DNA from: Zarea fungicola
Lineage: Eukaryota > Ascomycota > Sordariomycetes > Hypocreales > Cordycipitaceae
Reading direction: 5' to 3'
NCBI GenBank assembly: GCA_900169235.1
Contig: FWCC01000344.1
Location: 1-64,000, forward strand
Length of the DNA stretch: 64,000 nucleotides
In this document: in pieces, positions 11,925 through 23,996 of the stretch
Layout: every line of letters begins with the position of its first letter
Numbering within the stretch: position 1 is the first letter of the stretch
Translations under genes and position numbers: made by a program
The notes under the pieces: model-generated
What the model saw: the letters and a program-made list of their open reading frames with translations, nothing else
What the model was told of the DNA's origin: nothing
Databases searched by the model: none

Positions 11925-13442
11925 GATAGGCAACGAGCTATTATTCGGATTGCGATATTAAAAAAAAAGATAATTTTCGCGAGTATTCAGTACGCTCGAC
12001 CGCTTGAAATGTATACAAGAGAAAAAGATGGCCAGGAAAGATTATTTCCCGTGGAGAAATAAGAAGGGGAGGAAGGGGGTAATCTGTGGGATACGAACAA
12101 GTTAGCAGGGAGAAGAAGAAGCTTGGGAGCTCCGATTGGGGATGGTGGAGGGTCTTGTGCGGGGAGTAATTTTGCCAGGCACCAAGACCAAGAGGCCGCG
12201 GAGGTGGGGGAAGACGCAGGGCCAGGGCGGTGTGAATCCTTTGCCAAAAACTTGATTTTAGGCCCAAGGGAAAAAAGGAAGCGGGCTTTTTCTTGTCGCT
12301 CCCATTTGTTCCCTTGTTTGTTCCGTGCCGTGTCTGCTTTGTCGAACCTGTCCAGTTTCCTGGGGACGGATGGGGTGGTATGGGGCAAGAGGCGGCAGAA
12401 ATGTCGTGTCACAAAGGTCGAGACCCTTTGGGCTGCATAGAGAAGTCTTACCGAAAATTGAAGATTGCCAAGCTTTTTACTGGCAGTATTTGTTTGTGCC
12501 TGGTGCAGTGCTTTGGCCTGGTGAACTGTTTTGGTGTTGGGGAGGGGGTAGTCGACGTGTAGATGATTAAATATTAGTTAATATTAAATTAATCGTTGTT
12601 TAAAAAAAATCAAAAAGGCAAGCTGTCTCTGCGGTGTAGATTGGATCCGAACCTCAAAATAGGTATCTTGATAAAATCAATTTACAGGAATACTCCAAGT
12701 TGGCACTCGGGTCCCTTTTATCTTGGCTGTCCAACGAAGCTCACCAGTTTGCTTCATACTAGGTTTCTAGGTTAGTTAGCACCATGACATCACTGACGTC
12801 AGTGCCGCGCTTGTCTAGCAAGATAAAAAATAGTCACACTTGAGAGTTGAAGCGGCCTCAAACAAGACATGCCCAAGACATACACTAGACAAACACAAAC
12901 TAACAAACCCGGCTAAAACGAAAAGGCTACTAGTTACTACCAACAAGCGGACTCGCCGGGTTGAAAAATGAAAATCAGGTTCGTGAGCAAGCCACAGATC
13001 CCATCACCATTTCGACGTGGGGTCCAAAGGGTCCCCTCTAAAATATAAAATCATACAGGCAAATGCAGCTGATAGGTTCAACAGCCCGTGTGGCTTGGGC
13101 GAGCCGATATACATCGGAATGGGGTCACGGCCCAACTTGTTCTTGACCTGCCTCGTTGAAATTGCCAGTCTTTCTACTCCTACTCTAGTCCTACTCTAGT
13201 CCTAGCTCAAGGGCGCAGCAAAATCAGACTACTATCCAACCCGGATTTTCACATGGTGTGCCCCGTACACTCACTCGGCCGGTAGTTGGCGAGACGGACT
13301 CCGACTCTGCGAAATGTGAAACATGCTACGTGTGTTGGGTCATTGTCAAGTCTTTATCAGCTACCAATATTGTATTCAAATCGCAAAACACCATGTTTAC
13401 ATTGAAAATACCTCCTCTTTTTCTCCACTTCTTCACCAAAGG
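11925..13442. other. 5' region of slm1 and intergenic spacer
   Basis: Minus-strand leader and promoter of slm1, then 3' flank of the next minus-strand gene. CT-rich tracts on the minus strand near 12000-12300 fit a fungal promoter. Short plus-strand frames at 12123-12570 show no domain. Confidence 0.5.
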
Positions 13443-14507
13443 TCACTGGAAAATCTTGGCTACAACCTCCAAAACGGCAATCTCTCCCAAAACCGCCGTC
13501 TTATTCGCACTGCCCGCCAGCGTCCCCTCCAACCGCGAAATCTCCCCCTTGACCTCGTCCACGTAGTGCCCCAGACACGCGCCCCCCGTCGTCACCGCCT
13601 GCTTCAGCGTGTCCAGCGTCAGCAGGTCCGCCCGAATCGTAATCACCAGCTGCACCCAGTCGCCCACGGGCAGGTCGCACACCCCGCTGGCGACGTAGCA
13701 ACCAGGATGCGAGCCAAACGCCGCATCCTTGAGCTTGCCGCACGTCAGCCCGCACTGCACCAGCGGGCCCCCGATGAGAAACTTTTGCAGGCACGTCATG
13801 ACGGCAAAGATCCATGCCTGGCCCGCCGGCGAAAAGTGCGACAGCCGCTGCATGAAGTTGTTGCAGTTCTTGAGGCCGTACCCGATTGCGTACCCCGACG
13901 CGCCGCAGGGGAGGGACGCCTCGGCGCACGACGAGTAAAAGGTGCACGTCTTGGGCGGGTTCTGGCACATGGGCTGGCACAGAATCTGCGGGTTCGTGCA
14001 GGTGCTGCATGATGCTGTTGCCGCGCGCGAGTCGTACAGTCCAGTCATAATCGTAGTTGCCTCTCGTCTCTCTGCGACAACGTTGGCATTGTTATTTCCC
14101 TCCGGGGCCAGTAAAGGGAACGAGTCGTCCTCGTTGTCATCCAGTAAAAAGGACTGCAGAAGTGTCTCGCCGGTGCTGTCCGTCGCAGAGACAATAATTG
14201 TTGTCGCGGCACCCAGGTCAGGACGACGTATCGTGACGCCATTCGCATCCAGAGACGCCGCTTGGACGTGTGCGCCAACTAGACTCTTTTCGCCAGCGCC
14301 ACTCGATGGCAGCGGCGCTGTGAAAACGCCAAAGGGACCATTTGCGTCGAGCGTCCTTCCGCAGGTTGGCCGGAACCTGAGTTCAGCAGCGATGCCACTG
14401 CCGCCGCCGTTGGTAACCTCCCTCTCCAGGCCAGGGGTGCAGGATACTGAGCGAACTGCTGCGGCGCATGTGCCAGCCACAAGGCTAGCGCCAAAGAGCA
14501 CCCTCAT
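13443..14507 (-). CDS. secreted cysteine-rich protein of unknown function
   Basis: A single exon of 354 residues starts at an ATG that gives a signal peptide (MRVLFGASLVAGTCAAA). The first ~150 residues are a Gly/Ala/Asp-rich region. The second half has about 12 cysteines and the segments CTFYSSCAEASLPCG, YGLKNCNNF, HFSPAGQAWIFAVMTCLQ and CGKLKDAAFGSHPGCY. The spacing C..F..HFS..G..W....M.CLQ, then Cys pairs, recalls the helical cysteine scaffold of stanniocalcin-like proteins. That is only a visual resemblance. A role outside the cell is inferred from the signal peptide. An N-glycosylation site (NKT) lies near the C-terminus. Confidence 0.75.
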   Translation of the reverse strand: MRVLFGASLVAGTCAAAVRSVSCTPGLEREVTNGGGSGIAAELRFRPTCGRTLDANGPFGVFTAPLPSSGAGEKSLVGAHVQAASLDANGVTIRRPDLGAATTIIVSATDSTGETLLQSFLLDDNEDDSFPLLAPEGNNNANVVAERREATTIMTGLYDSRAATASCSTCTNPQILCQPMCQNPPKTCTFYSSCAEASLPCGASGYAIGYGLKNCNNFMQRLSHFSPAGQAWIFAVMTCLQKFLIGGPLVQCGLTCGKLKDAAFGSHPGCYVASGVCDLPVGDWVQLVITIRADLLTLDTLKQAVTTGGACLGHYVDEVKGEISRLEGTLAGSANKTAVLGEIAVLEVVAKIFQ

Positions 14508-15139
14508 GATGAATGTGGCGTTTGCGGTTGAATGATCCCGTTGAACTCGAGATGAAATCCAGATGAAATCGAAGCAAAGGGAAAAGATCTTGTTTTTGAC
14601 AGCAGACAGGGTATAAAAGGAACAATCACCGTCAGCAGATTATCCTCGGCTCCTACTGGCTCGCCGGCGCTGATCTCCGTCAACATTCCGGTTTTGCTGC
14701 CCGGCACGGCCACCCTTCCAAATCGGGAGCTCGGCCCGGGCTGGAGACGCACGGCCGGCCAAATACATGCACCGACCTGCATATGCAATCAAAAAATTAA
14801 TTTTATTTGCATCCTGCATCAGGCGCACATCAATCAGCGTCAATACATAAAGTAACAACAAGCCAAAAGCACAAGAATATTAAGGCAAAAAACAACAACT
14901 TGAGTGGTATTATATAGAATGCATCTGTAGTTTCGTCCCTTTCATCAATGTCTAATCCCAACCTGCGCCGTACCTCAGCCGGTACATGTAAATGCCCAAA
15001 ACCTGACTAGCAAAACAAAAAACAAAACGAAAACAACAAGCCCCAATAGTCTCCAAAACGCCAAGTCCGTTCTTGTTGCATGTAAAAAGGGTATATATCT
15101 AGCTTAATCCCCCGTACCTCGTCGCCGGAAAGTCTCCAT
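14508..15139. other. spacer between two minus-strand genes
   Basis: Promoter of the secreted Cys-rich gene and 3' flank of creD. A TATAAAA lies near 14613 but in plus orientation. No gene seen. Confidence 0.5.
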
Positions 15140-17043
15140 CTAGGTAGACAGGGGAACCGCAAACCTGGGGCTGCTCGGGCCTGAGCCGGCTCGTGGCATG
15201 CTAGGTCGATGCATGTTGTGCTCTTCGGTCGTGCGCTCCGAAATAGGGGAGAGAATCTCCTGCGCAGAGTCCGTGGCCGGCGGGGTGCGTGGTGCGCTCA
15301 CTGCAGTGAAGTAATCTGGTAGCGGCCCGCCCGGCGTATTTACTCGCGAGCGAGCTGGCGTCCGTACCGCAGTCGCGTAACTGGGCACGCGGCTGAGTTC
15401 AGCCAGTTCCTCCGCGTCAATATGCACGTGCTCGGTTGACGCACGGTCAGATCCTTCCTCCTCGCTGTTACTACGCGTAAGGCTGTTGGATGGCGGCTCT
15501 GACCGTGACAAGGATCCGGTACCGTTGCCAGTTCCATGGTGGGGGGATACATGGCCCGAGAGTGAGTTGAGCGAATAGTATGATATACTGCGCTGCGATG
15601 GATCCAACGAGACATCAGCGAGTCGTGACGATAGCGCCGCCGGCGCGATAGGGGATCCGTGCCCCATGAAATGTAAGTTGTCGCTCGAGCCGCTGCGCGA
15701 TTGTGCGTAAAAGGGGCTGCTGACACCCGATTGGACGCCTGGGGTCTGGAACCCGCTGATATCCATGTCTTCGTAGAGCTGGTCGAGAATATGTTCACCG
15801 TAGCCTGGAGGTGCGGCACCTGCAGCTTGCTGACTGACGCCAGGCTCACTGGGTCCATGATTGACCATGTTGCCCTGTTCGTCAAAGGGGATGTTGGGTG
15901 AAATAAAGATGGAGACGGGAAGAGTGGCACGGAGTTCCGAAATGTGTCCGTCCGGGTTCTTGAGTGCCACTGTCAGCTTAATCTTGTGGCGGACCTTGAT
16001 CCCGTGGTGATTGAGGTCCTGGATGCATTGACGCAGCTTCTTGGGAAGGTTAAGCTGCTTGGTTAGAGCCCAGCCTTCCTGTCCAGTTTCCTCAATCATA
16101 TCGTGCCAGTGGTCGTCGCGAGTCACCTCAAACTTCCAAGTTGCGACATCGCGCTCCGTACGGTGCTCACGGAGACTGACGCCAGTAGAGCCCTGAATGA
16201 CGCATTCGCGCGTCTCAATCATCTTGGCAGTTACCTCGCCGAGATCGAGGCCCTTGAGCAGCGGCGAAAATCGCATCTCCATGTCGACCACACCACCGAA
16301 AACCACGGCCTTTTGGGGGATGACAATGGAGTATTCGAGCTTATTGGGCCAAATGTTTTCAACACTCATAGCATGTAGAAACTCGAGGGCGCTCGTGTCC
16401 AGGGTTCGAATAATACGGAGATGCTTGTATGCATGCAGGTCGTAGGCGAGCTTGCCACGGCCGACGGTGGCTTTGAGGCGGTAGGTAATTGATGCCTCGG
16501 GAATGCCCTCGACGCTCTCTGGGGTGTCTCCTGGAAGTGTAAAGTCGAAAGGGTATTCGTAATTACCGGCAGGCAGGGTCATGCTCTTGCCGTGAGAGCC
16601 GACAAAGGGCGCCCATCGGTGGTCCAAAAGCACTGTCGTCTTATCAACTTTTTGGCCAGCAACGGCAGGCGTACTTGATCTTGGGTCGGCCCAGCTGTAC
16701 ATGTAACGGGTTAGTTTAGAGTTTGAGACGGGCCAAACGGCCAACAGTGCTTTGGCGGGGCATGCTTACGAGACACGGTGTGTTCCTGTTAGGCGAAGGT
16801 GGATATCCTCGAGGCGTAGAGGCTGTGAAAGGCAGAGGACGACGACGCCCTTGAGAAGCTGACCGGCCGATTCATGGTCGTTGCCGCGGAAGACGATGAA
16901 GTCCTGGTCGAGGCTGCCGGGACGTTAGCGGCGCTGTAATGGCGGGCACATGGGAAAAGGCATAACGGCGATACATACCGGATGTCAAATAGGCTATAGC
17001 TGTTGCGTCCGGTGACGGAGGAGAAGGGGTTGAAGGTCGGCAT
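15140..17043 (-). CDS. creD: CreD/Rod1-type arrestin, ubiquitin-ligase adaptor
   Basis: Three exons (17043-16979, 16913-16770, 16694-15140) give 587 residues. Arrestin-N runs from about residue 15 (SLFDIRLDQDFIVFRG, then LTGTHRVSW and AGNYEYPFDFTLPGD). Arrestin-C follows, with AMSVENIWPNKLEYSI and ELRATLPVSIFISPN. After it comes a PPxY motif (APPGYGEH, about residue 367) and an LPDY near the C-terminus, which are the usual HECT (HulA/Rsp5) contacts. The Ser-rich tail from about residue 400 is typical for glucose-regulated phosphorylation. In Aspergillus, CreD helps ubiquitinate permeases and opposes CreB-CreC. Here creC is the next supported gene, 4.6 kb away on the same strand. Confidence 0.92.
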
Positions 17044-18400
17044 TCTGACCGCAGAAGTTGTGTCGTAGGCCTCGGAGAGGGCGGGGCGCGCGCGGCAATG
17101 CTGTAAGTGACGGATTCGGGTGCAATGAGCCGAGATTTGGCCAGAGGCCGTTGATAACTGTGATCCACGACCTTGAAATTCAGGAATTGATCAGGATCAA
17201 TGCAACCATGCGTCAGGAAACAGACAATGCTGGCAGAATCGGTAAAAATGGGAGCGAAGAGCAACGAGGCTCTGCCAGAGCGACGACTTTTTGGCCCGTT
17301 TGCGCCTTGGTGGGGGTAGGGTGAGAGCGAGCGAGCCGTCGGCGGCCTTGGGTCCGATAAGGTAGGTGGCTAAAGCGGAAGAATAGGCTGTTGAATCGAG
17401 CAGTTGCCAAGACTAACTGTGTTGTATATGTGCAACTGTCCTTGGTTGAGGGTCAGTTCTTGTGATGGGACAAGAGTCAATAAGCAGAAGAGGAAGAATA
17501 AAGCGTGTTGAGTAGGAATGATGAGTAGGAAAGGAAAGGAAAGAAGGATGCGATAAGTCAGATAGGGCATGACAAACGGTAGAAAGGCAGGGCAGGTGCG
17601 AGCGGTACCTAACTTGCCTATCTTGTTTCGGCGGGCTAAAATAAAGAACGGATGGAGTGGAACCACCCGGAACTGGGTCGGCCAGTAAGTGTCTGGGATG
17701 CAATCACAATCAAGCAATCAGAATTATGCGACAGGCTGTTGAAAACAGTGGACAGGACAGGGACAGGGAGGCGAGTGGATTGATATTGATGGAATTGATT
17801 TCAGTGGATTGTTTGACGGGTGGATGAAGGAGTAATATGAGGACAATGAGGCGAGACAGGGAATCACGAGCAAGTCGCCAGAGGACCAAAGTGGTACTTG
17901 GCTCAAGTACAAGTAACCAGCGATTTACTAACAAATTATTACCTGGCACAGAGTCGTGAGTACCTGAATCAGCACTGAGTCGCCGACAGGTCAGCGTGGA
18001 AGACGCCTTTGGCTGGATGGGATTTACAGGGCAGCTTGCAGGCGATGCTTGGCACCTGCACCCACTATCTAGTAGCCGATTTAGCAGTCTTGGCCACTAA
18101 TAAACCGATGTGATAGCGGCTCCCGGTGAGCGGAACGGGGATACCTTTTTGGTACATGTCCGTCATGGCTTGGTACTGAGTAGCGACGCGATGTACCAAT
18201 ACACACGGGCTGAGATTCGCAATCAAAGAGTCAGTCGCCGAGTTTCTTGTGTCATTGCCATAGACACACCAAAATAGCCCAAAACTCTTACAACTTACAC
18301 GGCCACCTAGGCAGTGTCTTGCCAAGCCTCATGTTAATCAGCGTGCATGCCACGGCTTCACGGCGAGAACCGTCGGCTCTCACATGTAGACACCGCAACA

Positions 18401-18438
18401 ACTACCAGGACTACCAGTACTACCAGTACTACCAGTAC
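18401..18438. repeat. 9-bp tandem repeat (ACTACCAGT)n, about 4 copies
   Basis: Visible as four consecutive ACTACCAGT-type units, the first with one mismatch. It lies in the creD upstream region. Confidence 0.85.
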
Positions 18439-20602
18439 ATGGCGCAATGTACCGTTACCGTTCCAGCGGCCGCCAACAAGTGAGTTTTTAATTTTTCAAT
18501 TTTTCAATTTTTTAGCCTTTCTCCTTTTTTTGACCCCTGCCGTCCCTGTCTAGAGGTTTTTTTTTTCTTTTAGCGTTAGCTGCCGCATCCGTCAAGGCAA
18601 CGTGCTACCCAATACCCACCACACCCTGGTGCGAGAGCCCGCTGCCGATTCGCCCATGTACCCTTGTACCCATGTACCGTCCATGCAAGGCAGCACACAG
18701 GGCTGTTATGTTGCCATCTTTTGAAAGAAAACCTAATATAGAAGGAAATGTAACTCTGAGTGCTGGCTATGCATCAAAGGATAAACCCTATGTTCTGGCA
18801 TGGAGTCTATTTCAACCTCCGTTGCCAAGGCACTCTGACCAACTGCATATACTCAGTACTACCATCTTCCAGCATGCAAGTACTTTGGTACTGGCACAAG
18901 CCGTCCTACTCGCCTCGGCGATCGGAAACCTTCACAAGCTTTGCTGCATGGCCCTGGCTTGTGCTTCTTGCCGACTTCTTCATGTGCCCAGTAGCTGTCA
19001 GTATTGGAAATATGGGTCACTAATTAAATTAAACACAATAAAGTAAAATACAATAAAAATAAATGGCGAATGTGCGCTCATATCTTTGCACTGCCCACCA
19101 GGCCAACTTAGTCCCTGCGCCAATCAGTCCCTGCCAACCTGCCCTGGCCTGACTCTTGCGTGCTTTTGTGGCCCAGTAATCAAAGCATTTCTTTCACGGC
19201 CAACTATTTATCCAGACTCATTTATTTATTTATTTTTAAACCGTTTAAGACGGCAGTCGAGATGCTAATCTAAAAGAGTAGGCTCACACCCGACACCACC
19301 CGTCCGTCATTTCCTCTTCTTCCGTAATAACCGATCCATTCGGACTACTTCCCGCCCTCTTGGTCGCCTACGCTCTCATACTACTAGTAGATACGTCACA
19401 ACTCACATCATCACCACCTGTGTAAAACATGCATATTCATAGTTGAAACATCTGTTTGAAATGCCAAGAAAGACCACTTTTACTAAAGATCGGGTAAAAT
19501 TTCTACCACAGTCCACTACCGTAGGCGAGACAACGACTACACCCTGGTCGTCTCACCATCAAAGCTACGATGATAACACATGATAAAACCAAGCAAGAAA
19601 AAAAAAGGAAAACCCTTACTCTTATATGGAGCCCATCGTATCTTTTGTGCCTTGTTGCGGACCTTTACTGAGGTAAGTTATCCTGATATCAGCGGGTCAT
19701 TCTCGTTACCCGCTGTGGGACTGACAAGCCTTGGCTCTTTGGCATTGGTTTTTCTTGCTTCCATGTCAGGGCACATGGGTATAATAACTGGGTTCGGTGA
19801 GCTGCATGTCTTGGATGAAAAATGAGAAGAAGAAAAACCGACGGCAAGACAGCAAGAACCTCTGCCAGCATGAACTACTATTGCCAGTTTGACGTGGTCC
19901 GTGACAAGTCTCAAAGACATGAGACGGGAGTTTGATCGATGCCAAAATTTGTAACGAAACCTTCTTTACTGGGTATGCTTCGCCATGACAGAGTTTCTGC
20001 CAAGATTCATGGAACGTAAAAAGAAGACTTGGTTCAGGCTTCTGGTGCCCGATGATGGCCAAAGCGTCTCCAACTTAAACCTGGTTTTAAAATAAATAAA
20101 TAAATAAAAATCGACGACAGGACCCAGCATCATGAGTAGTGCATTTTAAATTGCCAACCTCTAACACTGCCGCGGCACGGCACATGGTCCGGGCGATCCA
20201 GCTGCTTCCAATAATTTGAAACTGCATGCCATGTCAGCTGGAACCAAACAAAAACCGACCTATACTGTAAGCCGTAGCCACCAACCGATAATCTTACTCT
20301 CTTATATTGGCTATGATTGTATGTATGTATGTAGCTCAGCACGCGTAAAATGAGCTTGAATGGAGACTAGCTGGAAACCATTGTATCATGGTGACGGATG
20401 AGCTGGCGCAACGCCAATCTCGCCACTGATAACGAAACGACTCCGTTTCATGCCCTCAGCCGCCACACATCGAGCCTCTTTTCTTCTTTGTGTCTATCTT
20501 ATTCCCGATACGGTAACAAATTCATTTCTTATATCAAGTATCCACATATCCGGCCGCGAGAAATCGCTCGGATGCAACAGGATTAAAAAAACGTGGGTAT
20601 TT

Positions 20603-20620
20603 AAAAAAAAAAAAAAAAAA
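20603..20620. repeat. poly(A) run
   Basis: Eighteen consecutive A bases in intergenic DNA with no coding context. Confidence 0.9.
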
Positions 20621-21071
20621 CAGCGGACCTTTATCTTGACAGCCCGGCCGCATTTCGAAGTAATATGACTCGACCCGACCCGACCCTAATAATTGAGAGG
20701 CCAAGCTCGGTCTTTCGGTCCGCCACACCGAATATATCTATTATTTGCTCGGAGCTCGGAAATCCATGAAAAGAGCATTTGCAGCTAAGTTACATTGCCT
20801 TTTTTTTTCCCCTTGTGGCTTTGTTAACCAACACCCACCCCACTGCAGTCCAATCATGCACGCCAAACTCTGGTGATGCAACGGCCTGAAGCCGGGTGCC
20901 TAAACTGAAAGCAGATGCTTTATTATCAAGATTCATGTTCCTGCATACTCTAGGGCTTCGGCGGTACGGCCCGCCTACCAATGTACAGCGTGCTGTTTCT
21001 GCTGGATACTCTACCAGGCATTTATATGTGGCGCCCATGACTGTCACCTCTGCGTTTGACCAGAGAGAAAT

Positions 21072-21101
21072 TAATAATAATAACAATAATAATAATAATA
21101 A
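21072..21101. repeat. (AAT)n microsatellite
   Basis: About ten AAT units with one C interruption, in the spacer before creC. Confidence 0.85.
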
Positions 21102-21637
21102 GCTTATACTGTAGTCACAAGCATACAGTATTGGGGTGAATAGGAATTGCCCCCGACACCGCAGCGAGTTGCTTCTGCGAAAAATGTCAAAGGCCTCCGA
21201 ACGAGCGCCGAGGGAAGCCCGATTGCACAAGCAAGAGGAACCAAAGTCAAGCTGCATATGCGTGAGAGAGTGGTTGGTTGCATGTGTGTGAACAACCAAA
21301 GCCCCCCGAAAGAGCCCCGAGGGATATCCGTACACATAACATTAACAAGAAAGGAACCAAAAGGCTCAAAGATGTAGATAGATTTATTTCCAGTTGACAA
21401 TCAAATTAATAAAGGCCGAAAAAGCCCCGACGCAAATCCGTACGCACACAAAACCCAACACGCGACAAGAAAAGGAAGCCGCTTCTTCAAAGACATGCCC
21501 GTCTCTCCTGTCAATCCTACAGCCGATTTGTGTGCACTGCCGAGTTCCAATAAGAAGAACTCGCATGATATCAACACAATGTAAAGAAACGCGCCACATT
21601 TCCCATATGTACAATACGCTCCAACCATGCTAGAATT

Positions 21638-23996
21638 TTACGAGGTTGCTTCTGCTGGTTTGGGGTCCACGGCTGCTCCCATGCCCGGCCTGTTCCAAGT
21701 TCTAATATGTCCTATTCGTTTCCATTAATGACATGCCCGAAAAAAAAAACAAGGGAGAAAAAAAGTGTTCACGTAGCAACAAAATAACGTACCAATCTTG
21801 CAGCTAGTAATGATAGCGTCCTCGGTAAACTCGAGCCCAGCCAGCGGGTGCTTGTCAATAACCTTCGTCTGTTCGCAAGTATTTAGTAGACATCCCGGCA
21901 ATTTAGACAAGTCTTCCAACGTACCATGACAGGGGGCAGCATGGGAATGTGCGCCTTGGGCTCGACAGCATGCACGATTCCAGTGCCCTCTTCGCCCTGG
22001 TGGCTGTTGATGCGCTCCGGTGCGCCCGTGGTCGACGACACGGAGCCGTGCTTTCTATGTTGCTGCTATTTATCCCATTGCTTTGTTAGCGTAGGTCCGT
22101 TTGTATGTGGAAGAAGCTATTCAGAAAAGGCTCATACGGTCTGAGGGCGATGCAGCATCACGGCGGAGAAATCCCATAGACAGAGTCGTCCATCCTCGCC
22201 CACGCTGCCGAAGCGATAGTTTCGATCATCGCAGCGCCAGGGATCAAAGGCCAGCGCGGCGACCCACGATTCGTGGCCCTGGCATCTTGCCACCAGTGCG
22301 GAATCAGCCATGGACCAGATGGAAATCAGGTCATCCTGGCCACCTGTCAAGACGTATTTGCCATCGGGTGTCCACGTCACACACGAAAAGCCACCATAGT
22401 AGGAGTAGAATAGATCGAGGAGCCTATTTCACGAGTCATCAGTACAAAAAGTCTCATTGTGTCAGCTTTTTGGCCCAAACTCACTCTTCGTTGAGATAGT
22501 CAATGATTCTCAAAGTTCCATCTTCACAGACGACGGCCAAGTGCCTGTTATCGGGAGAAAAGGCAAAAGAGTGAATGCGCTGGTTCGACAGCTTCCAAGA
22601 AGCGACTGGGTTCATTTTCTGGTTTTTGGAGTGCACAGACTTTTGGATCAGCATGTTGACGCCAATCGTTCCGTTTGTCGCATCGTCAGCATCGGAACCA
22701 CCATTGGCTAGCGTCTCGTCCTCGGCAATAAAAGTAGCGTCCTCCTTTTCCTTGTCGTAGGCGACTAGAGAGCCATCCATGTGTGCTGCGAGGAACAGGT
22801 TTTCAGAACCCGGGATCCATTTAATATGCGCCACGGGTGTATTGTTGATTACACCCTACCACAAAGTCAGCTTCGTCAAAGCACGTACGGTCGGTCAAAC
22901 TTACATTCTTGTTCAACCGTGTGTATCGTTGTGAAATTGGTTCCAGCCAGATGATTTCGCCAGTGGAAAAGCCCATGATGACGTCGAGATGAGAGGCACC
23001 TTTTGTAGTTAGGTTGACGTCATGGCAGAGGCAGTGGGCCTTTGTGAAGAGAATCTTGGTAAAGTAGTCTTGCTGTATGCATGTTAGCAGGTGGCCCAGA
23101 CATAAAATCTCATCATGTGTAGCTCGCCTTGTTCGAAGACGACATGTCCAGCCATTGAAAAGCCCGGTTGATGTTGGCAAAGGCAAAAATGCCATCACTA
23201 GGACGGTCGGTGAGCCGGCGGTTGAGGCTGTCATTGACAATAACACGAGAAATAAAGGACGAGTTACTTTTTGTAACATTGTTCTTTGGCTTCTTTCGCT
23301 TGTTGACATCCTTGGTAACTGTCACCGTCAACGCAGCATTGCCCTGGCCAAATGCAGGCGCCCCTGTACCGACTGCAACGTGCGGGCCTTGCGTGTCACT
23401 GTTGGACGTCGGGCGGCCATCCTCACTACCAATGCCACCCTCGGTTGAGTGTCTAAGATCGCTGGATCCCTCCCGAATGGCCAGGTGGCCAAACGATGAA
23501 GCGCCGGCTTGATTGAAAACGAATGGCGGCGGCTTGGGGTGGAGGTTGACGAGCGACATTTTTGTCCCCGCGCTGGCAGGCTGTGGGTTAGTGGCCAGAG
23601 GGTTCGGGTTCACGATGGGAGCTTCGGACGGGTGAGGAGGAGGGGTGGCCAGAGTCAGGTCTTCTTTGAGGACATAGGTGCCTTTCGAAAGAGTTAGCGA
23701 TTTGGCTACCCGCGGAGGCTGCGCTGCGCTGCGGAGTTGGGATGCATACCTTCTCCGACGAGAAATTGCCATTCAGGGCCTGTAGGATTCTCCAATGTGT
23801 TGTTCGTCTCAATCAATGGTACAATGCCACCCAGACCAGCGGCGCCATACCCACCAACGCCTGGGTATCGGGGCGGCGGTGGTAAAACAGTGAAGCCACT
23901 AGGCGTGGGGGCAACAGCAGGTCAGCACAGCATGATGCGCTTCCGGCGCGGGAGCCAGCCGCCCGGCGCAGAAAGATTTCAGGAGACTCACAGCAT
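21638..23996 (-). CDS. creC: CreC WD40 protein, partner of the CreB deubiquitinase
   Basis: Nine exons: 23996-23992, 23898-23750, 23681-23128, 23072-22905, 22855-22485, 22423-22138, 22065-21925, 21868-21793 and 21711-21638. They total 1824 nt, 607 residues, all in phase. The Pro-rich start ([12 protein letters not shown]) is followed by a GTYVLKEDL segment and [13 protein letters not shown]40 blades follow ([70 protein letters not shown]), ending with HIRTWNRPG. This is the WDR20/CreC pattern, and the A. nidulans protein is about 590 residues. The intron at 23127-23073 has a GC donor (AAG then GCGAGC). The first coding exon is only five bases (ATGCT). An alternative acceptor three bases on (exon from 22062) is possible for exon 7. 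CreC stabilises CreB in carbon catabolite repression. Confidence 0.93.

Larger units (their letters stand above)
17044..21637. other. 4.6 kb intergenic region between creD and creC
   Basis: Long promoter and leader of creD, with pyrimidine-rich minus-strand tracts at 17450-17700, then the 3' flank of creC. Contains simple repeats but no open frame with domain or splice support; the longest (20790-21335, minus) is low-complexity and unsupported. Confidence 0.5.

Noticed and set aside
20790..21335. 181-codon minus-strand open frame in the creD-creC spacer
   Set aside because: Leu-repeat part comes from the AAT microsatellite; no domain, signal or splice support.
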